From Larimichthys crocea (Eukaryota; Chordata; Actinopteri; Sciaenidae): a stretch of 64,000 bases of DNA. The first letter of the stretch is position 1; each line of letters starts with the position of its first letter. Position numbers and translations under genes: made by a program. Positions 41,241 through 50,032 of this stretch are shown one piece after another. The stretch covers positions 5,553,611-5,617,610 of the forward strand of contig NC_040015.1 of NCBI RefSeq assembly GCF_000972845.2, given 5' to 3'. A model generated the notes under the pieces. That model searched no databases, was not told where the DNA came from, and worked only from the letters and a program-made list of their open reading frames with translations.

Positions 41241-43552
41241 CAGTGGTAGGTGGAGGTATTGCAGGGGGGGGCGCGGCAAGGCTACGGCTAAATGAATGAC
41301 TAGTTAGTTACAATGCTAGCATAACAGCATGGACAAGTTTGTGACAGCACTCCCAGCTAAACGCAAACCAGATGATGAATCTTCACCAAATGTAGCAACT
41401 TCAAAAGCAAAGACAAGAAAATCTGACGAGGCATATCTCGCACTCGGCTTCACCAGCACAACAGTGGGTAAGGAGGAAAGACCACAGTGTGTTGTGTGTC
41501 TAAAAATACTAGCTTGCGACAGTCTGAAGCCGAACAAATTAAAACGCCACTTGGAGACAACACATCCCGAGCACAAAGACAAGCCGGTGGAGTTCTTCAG
41601 AAAAAAACTCACACACTGTCGTGCACAGCAGAGTCGCTTTACTAAAGCAGCATCCCTGCCTGCAAATGCTCAGCTCGCCTCCTACAAAGTTGCCTACAGA
41701 GTTGCTCAGTGTAAAAAGCCACACACTATAGCCGAGGAATTAATACTTCCCTCTGCGATCGACATGGTCTCAACTATGATCGACGAAGCCACTGCCAGCA
41801 AGCTAAAGGCCATTCCTCTCTCAAACAATACTATCTCAAGGCGTATTTATGATATGTCAAAAGACATAGAAGAGCAGCTAAATGACAAGATACGGGACCG
41901 ACGCTTTGCTCTGCAGATGGATGAGGCGACTGACAGTAATAAAGACTGCTTATTGATAACATACGTCAGATTCATTGATGCCGATGATTTGAGGGAGGAT
42001 TTGCTTTTCTGCAAACAAGTGACGAGCAGAGCCACTGCAGACGAACTGTTTAAAATAATTGACACTTGAGAGAGGCCAATCTGAAATGGGAGGACTGTGT
42101 GGGGATCTGCACAGACGGGGCTCAGGCCATGGCTGGGAGAAGAGGGGGGCTGCAAGCGCTCATCAAGCGTGTCTCCCCTAACGTGCAGTGGACACACTGT
42201 ATGATACACCGAGAGGCGCTGGCGTCTAAACAGCTGAGTCCCGACCTGCACGATGTTATGACGGATGTCATCACTACAGTGAACTACATTAAAACACGAC
42301 CTGTCAAAGCACGTATTTTCTCTGCACTGTGTGAGGAAATGGGCTCCGACCACACAGCTGTTCTGTTTCACAGCGAGTCCCGATGGCTGTCACGTGGGAA
42401 GGTTTTATCCAGGGTCTTTGAACTGCGGGATGAGATCCGCATCTTTTTGGAGGAGGAGGAAAATGAACTTGTCCACAAGTTTAACAACAACAAGTTCCTC
42501 ATGAAACTTGCGTACCTCAGTGACATGTTTCAAAAACTCAATGAGCTAAATCTGCAGATGCAGGGCAGCAACACACACCTTCCACATCTGGCAGATAAAA
42601 TCACATCATTCACAAGAAAGCTTGAGATGTGGGAGCAGCGAGTTACAGAGGGAAATATAGACTCGTTTGAGAACCTGAAGTCATTCATTGAGGTCAACAA
42701 GCTGCAGAACACAGTGATCCCATGCATGAAAGCTCACATCTCTGCCCTCCAAAAGCATTTCCAGAGGTACTTCCCAGTGCAGGATCCTACACAATATGAC
42801 TGGATCCGAGACCCCTTCAGTGCAACAGACCACCTGCCGAATTCAGCACTACAGAGAATGAACAGTTCATTGATGTCACCTCTGATTCAACAATGAGGCT
42901 GGAGTTTAAGTCTAAGACACTAGCTGCATTTTGGATTGGAGTGGAGAAAGATTTCCCACTGCTAGGTAAAAGAGCTCTGGCCACACTCCTTCCATTTGCC
43001 ACGTCTTACCTATGTGAGATAGGTTTTTCTGCTGTGGCCTCCATCAAGACTAAATACAGATCAAAGCTGGACATTGAAAATGAACTAAGAGTAGCAGTCT
43101 CACAGCTGCAGCCCCGATTTGAGAAGATCTGCAGCATGAAGCAAGCCCACACCAGTCACTGAAAAGATGTGGACATTAAAGGTGCAGTTTTTGCAGAGTT
43201 AAATGTTCAGGATTTTGTTATTTTCTTCAGAGAGCTGGTAAAGTGTAAAAGGCCACTTTCATGCAGGAATGGAGTTTATAAGAAGATGTGTTGAAAGCCA
43301 TGAACACCATTACATGGTAAAATTTTATGATACATGATGCAGTGTCACTTTTAATAATTGTAAAGGTGATTTGTCATTTTTTTTTAGTTTTGTTCAGGAA
43401 GAAGTTGCCATTTTGTATGACTTACAATGTTAAGTAAAGTCCAGTGGAGTTTAGAAACAAAGGATTTGTATGTTTGTGTCAGTGTGGGGGGGCTCGAAAA
43501 TATTCTAATCTTCAGAAAGGGGGGCCCTGCAGAAAAAGTTTGGGAACCACTG
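41241..43552 (+). mobile_element. hAT transposon (BED-finger type) with 8-bp target duplication
   Basis: Ends are CAGTGGTAGGTGG (41241) and, inverted, CAGTGGTTCCCAAACTTT (43552 back), the hAT-Charlie style terminal repeat. The 8 bp GGTTAGGA occurs directly on both sides (41233-41240 and 43553-43560), the size expected for hAT. It sits in the TTAGGG-like repeat. The transposase is frameshifted twice, so this copy cannot move by itself. Confidence 0.92.
41329..43162 (+). pseudogene. hAT transposase (ZBED5/SCAND3-like), two frameshifts
   Basis: The first frame (41329-42069) has a BED zinc finger (CVVC...HLETTH), a helical region and LQMDEATD with the first catalytic acid. The second (42066-42896) has CVGICTDGAQAM, the Cys/His motif HCMIHREAL and ESRWLSRGK. 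The third (42893-43162) is the hAT C-terminal dimerisation domain, PFATSYLCEIGFSAVASIK. Frame changes occur at about 42065 and about 42855; otherwise the text is continuous. Proteins of this type excise and reinsert the element, and vertebrate relatives (ZBED5, FAM200, SCAND3) were domesticated. Confidence 0.88.
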
Positions 43553-43599
43553 GGTTAGGACATGGAGAGTGGGTGAGTCGCGGTGCCGAGTCTCTATGC

Positions 43600-44700
43600 A
43601 TGGGCCATCCTTTTCTGGTTCAGGTGAGTCCTATTTTAGATTGAGACCTTTAGGAAAAATTGTGCCTAATTTTCTGATCCATCCTCTTTCAGCTCGGGCT
43701 CTCTGTGTGGTGTTCCAGTTTGGATCCCTCTGGAGGACTGTGGCCTGGACAGACGGCCATCCATGGGAGACAAAATGGCTGTGTGTGTGTCTCTCTCTGC
43801 CTATGGATGTTATATCTGTGTTGTGTGAAGCACTGGAGGAGCGTGTTTTTGGTCTCCCCGACATATTGGAGCCTGCAGGTCTGACAGTGGATCAGATACA
43901 CAGAGTTTTTAGAATGGGGATTTCCCCGGGTCATAGTCTTGAAGACTGTTTTATTTGTATGGCTGTGTATCCATATCCTTGTAGGTGGTGGTATCCAGGA
44001 AGTCGACCAACGTGGTGCTGGTGGTGGATCTCAGCTTGATGGACGGGTTATGATTATTCAAGGTAAGTAAAAACTGTTCAAATTCCTCCATGGAATAGGG
44101 CCAGACCCCCCAAATGTCATCTTAATACCTATAATAATGAGTGGGTTTCTGTTTGCAGGATGCTAGGGCAGATGTCTTCCACTCAGCCATAAAAATGTTT
44201 GCGTATGCCGGTGCAAATTTCTTTCCCATGGCAGCGCCTTTAATTTGTAGGTAGAAATTATTGTCGAATTCAAAATCATTTCTTCTGAGATTAATTTCTA
44301 GTAACTGTAAAATTTCCTTATCTGGCTTATTCTTGTCTGGATATTTAATAAAGTATTAGTATACAAACTGTATATATCTAGTGTAAACAGAATGCAATCT
44401 GAGGGAACATGGAGGTTTTTGACTGTGTCGACAAAATGATAGGTGTCTTTAAGGTATTGGATAAGGTATTAATGTTGTAGTCAATAAATTTGGCTGTATA
44501 ATATGTCTCGCTGTCACAGTCTGACACTATGGGCCTCCCGGGCGGAATCTCAAAGGGAACATTCCATTTTGAGGGCTCCTTGTGGATCTTGGGGATGAGA
44601 TAAAAAAGTCTGGGCCTCGGGATCAGGTTGCCCACCAGGTAAGTATATTGTTTTTTGTTTATATATCTAATCCCACCGGTCACAATAGTGACCATAAAAA
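43600..44700 (-). mobile_element. Penelope-like element 3 (PLE-3), truncated
   Basis: On the minus strand: RT N-terminal part (44695-44378: PRPRLFYLIPKIHKEPSKW, PPGRPIVSD), RT core (about 44290-44010: GAAMGKKFAPAYANIFM, then RY-stop-DDIWGVW), and GIY-YIG (43934-43630: SVYLIHCQTCRLQYVGET to GLNLK). A stop replaces the Leu of the catalytic loop. It is a different subfamily from PLE-1 and PLE-2 (GKKFAPAYAN against GQRFAPSYAN). No SGNH part is seen because the 5' end is lost at about 44700. Confidence 0.8.
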
Positions 44701-45349
44701 AATGTCAATGCATTTCCAGCAGATATTTAAATAATAGAGGGTCTCAATGAAATATGTGCAGTGTCACATGTTTACTGTAAATTGTCACATGACCAGAGCT
44801 GTTTACTTCCTGTTTGGGCCAAGAGAAGATGATGGCAGCAAGAAAGCTCCCAAAGAACAGCTTAGTAAAGTATGTAAATGCCGTGGGATCCGAGCAGCAC
44901 ACACACAGGTGTGGACAGGTGTGGCGCTGCGGCTGACATTTTACGCCCGCTTTTACTGACAGGAATACTGAACACAGGGAGACAATCAGGGGCTTGTTAG
45001 AAAGCTCTGCAGCTCTAATTTTACAACCGGAAAATAAAGAAAATCAAAGACATGATATTTGAATTTGCACATGCCCAAATATGCATTGGCACACTGGCAC
45101 GGCTTCTGGGTAAGTAAAGAGTTTATTCATTTAATTGTCCCGTATGTAAACCAGCGCTACATACGGGACAATAAACAAATAGAAGCCACCCATCGTGCAC
45201 CGTGCCAGCCTCCAGCCTGTTCCCAACCATGCTGTTAGTCATAATGAATGAGTCCTGCGTTGAACCAGGCCACCTTGCCACAATGTTAGTTAGCTGCATT
45301 TGCGCATCACATATGATTTGAACATTGATGGAATAAAAATGTTTCCTAC
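44701..45349. other. Unassigned stretch with a perfect hairpin
   Basis: Nothing coding was recognised. 45134-45148 and 45158-45172 are 15-bp perfect inverted repeats (ATTGTCCCGTATGTA and its complement) around a 9-bp loop. Confidence 0.6.
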
Positions 45350-45628
45350 TTAGATAAACAGCTCCCGCTGGAATGCCCCTGTTGCCAGGAACCCAAGCGT
45401 ATAGTCAGCACAACCCCGAGCTATTCGCCGGCCCCCGTTGCGCTCTCGGGCCGGCTGCAGCTCTGCGCACAGCTCCAGTAACACTGGCCTTGGTAACCGA
45501 AATCGGCTTATGAGCCAATTATCATGCAAGAAAATCCTCACGTTCCTTAAATCGCTCACGTTTGCAAGGTCCTCTAACAACGCTAACGCTGCCTTTGTTA
45601 ATATCATTTTCTTCATTACATTAAGCAT
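45350..45628 (-). pseudogene. HARBI1-like (PIF/Harbinger) transposase N-terminal fragment
   Basis: The 92-codon frame contains FRLPRPVLLELCAELQP and TLGFLATGAFQREL, wording typical of the N-terminal helical domain of Harbinger transposases and of the vertebrate HARBI1 nuclease. The frame ends right after REL, where the family normally continues. No DDE catalytic part was found in the window, so only a first-exon fragment remains. Terminal repeats were not identified. Confidence 0.65.
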
Positions 45629-45740
45629 GCTTTTATAACCACCTATATAATTGCAAACGTGGGTGTGTTAGTTGTTCATAAGTGTGTCTCTGATGTGCAC
45701 ATCACTCTGATGACTACTTGTTTTCACATTATTAACAGGT

Positions 45741-45771
45741 AGAGGTGACGCTGTTTCCCAGCGTCACCTCT
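45741..45771. repeat. 13-bp inverted repeat hairpin
   Basis: AGAGGTGACGCTG (45741-45753) and its exact complement (45759-45771) around TTTCC. It may belong to a small DNA transposon. The surrounding 45630-46120 has no recognised gene but many GACGC/GCGTC words. Confidence 0.8.
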
Positions 45772-46120
45772 AAGTGTCGCCAAAGGAACAATAGCTGTAG
45801 AAACGTGCGTACGACAGCTATGAAATTGGCATGGGGCACGCACATTTCTATGATTGTTTCACGTTTGATACATTTGAACGTGAGCGTGGAAAAGGCAACC
45901 CGTTCTCATTCTCAACGCGTAAAATACCGACGCTTTGTCACGCCCCTTGGCGTCTGATACCGACGTAAAAGGTACCCTTCCGCGTCTGTATGAAACGCTC
46001 TGGGTTGTCCATTGACTCCAGTATAATCCATTTGCGCTGGTAAGAGACGCTCAGAGCAGAGCTCCAGCCGTCCATTCACTCCAATAATAACCCGACCACA
46101 GCGATACATGACGCTGCAAG

Positions 46121-46662
46121 CTACAATCTGATTGGACAACCGAGGACCCTCTGCCCGGAACTGTTTTTCTCACTATGTCAAGGATTTCTTTTATTGATAT
46201 CATCAACGTTTCTCAGCACAAACACGCCAAAGTGTCACTGATAATTCAACAATAAAATAGCTTCATGTTGTGGCCCTCGGTATGTTTGTTTTCTCCTTCT
46301 AGCCTGAGAAATAAACTTTTATTCCTATGTTTTGGATAGTGGAAAGGCCTACACTACCCAGAATGCTCGACCACTGACGATTTGCGAGCTACAATCTGAT
46401 TGGACAACCAAGGACCCTCTGCCCGGAAGTTTATTTTTCTCGTGTTGTTAAAGATTTATTTTAATAATATCATCAACGTTCTCAGCACAAACACGCCAAA
46501 GTGTCACTGATAATTCAACAATAAATAGCTTCATGTTGTGGCCCTCGGTATGTTTTTTTCCCCTTCTAGCCTGAGAAATAAACTTTTTACCTATGTTTTG
46601 GATAGCGGAAAGGCCTACACTACCCAGAATGCTCGACCACTGACGATTTGCGAGCTACAATC
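46121..46662 (+). repeat. Tandem duplication, two units of about 267 bp plus start of a third
   Basis: CTACAATCTG recurs at 46121, 46389 and 46655. Units share CAACGTTTCTCAGCACAAAC, GTCACTGATAATTCAACAAT and CCCAGAATGCTCGACCACTG. The third copy is cut 8 bp in by the retroviral LTR at 46663, which marks the insertion point. Confidence 0.9.
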
Positions 46663-48210
46663 TGTTAGATCCCGAGTTACCCCTGTACAGGTGGTTTCGG
46701 CCCAGCTCTCCGTCTCACGGGTCCGATCCTCAAGCCCGTGGGTCTTACCCTATCGGGACGGTGTAGAGGACTGTTTAAGCTGGTGGCGAGGAGATTCGCC
46801 TAGCTTCTAACTGCCTTCATCCGCACGTCTACCCTGCTTACTCTAGTATAGCACCTGACCGAATAGCCCCTGGGCCAAATACTACACTGCCCGTACGTTC
46901 ACGCAGCTCTCCTCTCATTGATCTGGGCACTTGGTATGGTGCTAGGATATTTTTTAGTGGCTCGGGGCAGTGAGCCCCAAGGGTCCGTTAATTTCAATGG
47001 GCTGAGTAACCTATTAGAACCTTATTTGTGTAGAACACACTATACCTAGTGATTACGCCCTATAGGAGATGTCATAAATGTAAGGTCCACAACTTAATCT
47101 TTAACTGCAGTGGATATATTTATATATATAGTTTAGCAAGGGCAAGCATACAGTTTAATTCATTCAGTTCTGATTAATCCTATCCTCTAAAATCACTATC
47201 CTTATATTAATAAATTTGATAACCTGATACGATGGCTGTTGCTGAGTTACTGAGGTTGGTCCAATTTGGAGAGAGGAAGGGAAAGGGTGAAGCGGTGATC
47301 AGTCGATCCAATCCTTTCACGACTGCCGAACTGCTGGATTTCATCGAGAGTCCCTGGCTTTGTCCAAAGCCCCGAAAGTCCCGACCTCCACAGTTTCTCC
47401 TTGGCAGGATGAACACGAAAAGAATTCTGGTTGGTCCAGTCGAGACCCACAGCCGGTTTGGGGTGGTTAATCCTCCTACGCTCGGCTCCCTCTTGCCAGC
47501 TGTGGCTCCCCAGATTCTTCTCTTCGCGATGTTAGGCTGTTCGTCTATTCCTTCTCGGTGGTTTAGAGTTTAAGTCCGTAGATTCAATGCTCCCGTTTTT
47601 GTCTGTCGTCCAGCATGTCTCGAACTTGGGTGCCGGCTGACGAGGATAACCCGATCTCCGTGTGCGCAGTTCTTATACTCCTGCTCGTTGGATTTTCCCC
47701 TATCCGGCTACAATGAGTCACTTGCCGGAGTCCAACCATTAGGTGGTAGCTCATCCTCCTGTTCATTCCTCCCGATGTTCCTGTTTGCTTCACTTATCCT
47801 CTCCCTCTGGTCCTAGTTACTCAACATTTCTTGGCCCAACCTCTCAGCATGATTTTGTTATGGTTACTCACTTAGCTACTAGCTGTTGCAATGATTTCAC
47901 AATCTCCAGTAGTCAGAATCAAAACACAGTTATAATCACAATCTTTTCTCATGGTTACACTTATTTCAACATTTCATCCTTACATTTTCTAGTACAGAAT
48001 CATCATTGATCATATTTCAGTTTAGCTCATTTTTCTAGTTATGTATTACTCACACTCAGACAGAAAGTCCCCAATTGTCCAGCTCAGAGGTGGAAAGTCC
48101 CAAAATGTCCGATGGTTTATGCCATTACCAGTCATACCAGAAAGTCCCCATGACTATCACATTAACTCCTTCGCAGTGTCGGCGGATCAGGGATCTCAAC
48201 TTACTTGACA
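46663..48210 (-). repeat. ERV copy 1 3' LTR (1548 bp)
   Basis: On the minus strand it starts TGTCAAGTAAGTTGAGATCC after the polypurine tract and ends CTCGGGATCTAACA. It matches the copy 2 LTR (60555-62125) in opposite orientation along its length, with many small differences. A TATAAGA box lies at 47677-47671 (minus), conserved in the other LTR. Short open frames inside are not considered genes. Confidence 0.88.
47671..47677 (-). promoter_or_regulatory. LTR TATA box, copy 1
   Basis: TATAAGA on the minus strand within GAGTATAAGAACTGC. The same word is found at the same place in the other LTR (61110-61116). It would set the viral RNA start some 25-30 bp downstream. Confidence 0.5.
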
Positions 48211-48222
48211 CCCCCTCCTTGA
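48211..48222 (-). promoter_or_regulatory. ERV copy 1 polypurine tract
   Basis: Minus strand TCAAGGAGGGGG immediately before the LTR TGTCA. Confidence 0.8.
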
Positions 48223-48251
48223 GATCCCCCGCTGCTCCTGACGCCTATTCC

Positions 48252-49145
48252 TTAGGCCTCGGGGGACAGGAAATCGTCCCCCTCGCCGTCATCTTGGAGA
48301 AGCAACACGTCCGGGTTCTCCGACGGGACTGGTGACAGCTGAGGCGGTTCTGGAGATGCGTCCCACCGATCAACGACGAGTAGTTCATCCATGCATGGAG
48401 TTTCTGCCTCCACATCTGCCGCTGGGGTAGCCCTGTCGCTGAGATCTAGCTGGGTCAAGATGGCAGTGACCCTAGCGTCGGCTTGTTCCTTAACCTCCTG
48501 GTATGCCTTGGACACGGGATCCTCCCTTTGCAGAGTTGGTGGCTCCTCCGGTGGTGTGGTTGGGATGCTAGGGGGTTGCTGCGGCGGCTCAGGTTCGATA
48601 TCCGGGTTGGCCTCCACTGCTAAGTTATCCACCGCCATGGGTTCAATTTCAGAAATCTCACCCGCTCTGTCTTCCCAGCACCACACCATCCATTCGGTCT
48701 GCGTTTCCACCGCACGGGTCACTGGTTTCGTTGGTCCGTGGTTGTTTCCAGTGGCTGTCCGAAGTGGGGGCAACCGGGGTCCCACTGCTACAAACCGTCC
48801 GTCAGTCAGGTGCGCCGTGGACACTCGTTCTCCCCCCGGGAACTCCCACATCTTGGTGTAGACTGGATAATGGATTCCATTGGGGTATTCTGTTACGACT
48901 GCCGTCCTCCCGGACTCTGCCTTCAGCGAATTCCAGACCACTTCAGCTCTGGTTTCGAGGTCCATTGGGAGCTCTGGTACTATCATCGGCGTGTAGAGCC
49001 CATCTTTGCGACTCATTATGCCTCTTGCCGATTGGATGGGAAAATGGCCCACGTAGCACTCAGTGCACCACAATGCAGGCGTAACATCCCAGAGGATTTT
49101 GGCCTGGTCCAGAGTGAGTCCACAGCGGATACAGCCCGCTCCGTT
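48252..49145 (-). CDS. ORF D: acidic protein with paired CxxC motifs, possible transactivator
   Basis: The frame is open from a stop at about 49152 and has no good ATG at its start. A splice acceptor (TTCTACCATAACAG) lies right before 49145, so it is probably a downstream exon. The N-terminus has CIRC and 29 residues later CTEC, a possible zinc site. The middle has Trp-rich segments (TEWMVWCWED). The C-terminal half is Pro/Glu-rich and very acidic, ending GEGDDFLSPEA. Position (last ORF before the LTR) and an acidic C-terminus resemble retroviral transactivators such as foamy virus Tas. Function is inferred from layout only; no family similarity is claimed. Confidence 0.6.
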   Translation of the reverse strand, partial: NGAGCIRCGLTLDQAKILWDVTPALWCTECYVGHFPIQSARGIMSRKDGLYTPMIVPELPMDLETRAEVVWNSLKAESGRTAVVTEYPNGIHYPVYTKMWEFPGGERVSTAHLTDGRFVAVGPRLPPLRTATGNNHGPTKPVTRAVETQTEWMVWCWEDRAGEISEIEPMAVDNLAVEANPDIEPEPPQQPPSIPTTPPEEPPTLQREDPVSKAYQEVKEQADARVTAILTQLDLSDRATPAADVEAETPCMDELLVVDRWDASPEPPQLSPVPSENPDVLLLQDDGEGDDFLSPEA

Positions 49146-49160
49146 CTGTTATGGTAGAAT
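49146..49160 (-). promoter_or_regulatory. Putative 3' splice site of ORF D
   Basis: Minus strand TTATTCTACCATAACAG, pyrimidine-containing and ending in CAG, with an in-frame stop (TAA) just upstream, so the ORF must be entered by splicing or by a non-ATG start. Confidence 0.4.
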
Positions 49161-49233
49161 AACACATTTTTTAGTTTCAGCAGCATGTTTCAGCGTAGCA
49201 AGCAAGCTTAGAGGTGCTCTTTACAGAGTCCCT

Positions 49234-49899
49234 CTATTCTCTTCCCGCGGCACGTCTTTGAGCTATTGCAGCCAGCCAGGGGGATCGCAGGGTGATCGGC
49301 GGGCTTGGTCCCGGGCTGCTGGTAGTTCTGGATCTAGGGAAGAAGGCGGCGTAGGTCATAAGCCACATGACCACCACTATCTGGTTAACTCGTTTCATCC
49401 AATACAAAACTGCTATTATGCCCCAACCTAGGCACCAGAGGGTAGCGGCGACGAGCTTGATCAGCCAACGCCTTCTTCCTCTTTCTTGTAGGCCCGTGGT
49501 CAGGAAAGCCACGTGGCTTAATACGCCTATGATTATCAGGGCTTCGCATAGTGTACTGGCAATTTTGAAGGGTGGGCAGAAGATGTTTGCTGTGTCCAGG
49601 ATCATCCAGAGCACAATTGCTGTGCCCTGGCAGATCCCCTTCCGATCGGTGGATATGGTAAAGCGGCCCAGCATGTAGGTTGCAAACATGGAGACTCCTA
49701 AGTCCTGCACTCCACCCCACATGCTAAGGATGACCACCCTCGCACACCCTTGTAGTAAAGCCAGTATTCTTAGCGGTTGATCGGGGCTCCAGTGGCCAGT
49801 GCAGCAGTGGATCAGCCATATTGCCAGAAGAGCATAGAAATCTGCTGTACTCACTCGGAATAGAGCTGTACTGTCTGCATCTGTGGTGTTGTTAGCCAT
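49234..49899 (-). CDS. ORF C: multi-pass membrane protein of the retrovirus
   Basis: ATG at 49899 opens 221 codons without a break. Hydrophobic segments lie at about residues 21-36, 43-63, 92-109, 115-135, 145-168 and 171-187, with a weaker one at 67-80, so six or seven membrane spans are likely. A short N-terminal part has an N-glycosylation site (NNTT). Charged loops include ERGRRR (139-144), and the tail is basic and Ser/Pro-rich. No signal peptide is separable from the first span. I recognise no homologue. Multi-span accessory proteins are unusual in retroviruses. It could be a captured host membrane protein or a viroporin-like product. It lies between env and ORF D. Confidence 0.65.
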   Translation of the reverse strand: MANNTTDADSTALFRVSTADFYALLAIWLIHCCTGHWSPDQPLRILALLQGCARVVILSMWGGVQDLGVSMFATYMLGRFTISTDRKGICQGTAIVLWMILDTANIFCPPFKIASTLCEALIIIGVLSHVAFLTTGLQERGRRRWLIKLVAATLWCLGWGIIAVLYWMKRVNQIVVVMWLMTYAAFFPRSRTTSSPGPSPPITLRSPWLAAIAQRRAAGRE

Positions 49900-50032
49900 A
49901 TTTAGTGAATCTTTTCCTTCTTCTGTTGCTGGTTCTGTATTTTCTCACTTATCTGTTTACCAAGGCTGCCTATGCTGCTTCTTCGTAGAGTTCCGGGACT
50001 GCAACTGGCCAGGGCGTGCCGGGGTTGAGTTT

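Noticed and set aside
47232..47573. 113-codon gene inside the LTR
   Set aside because: It runs antisense to the LTR and is broken in the other LTR.
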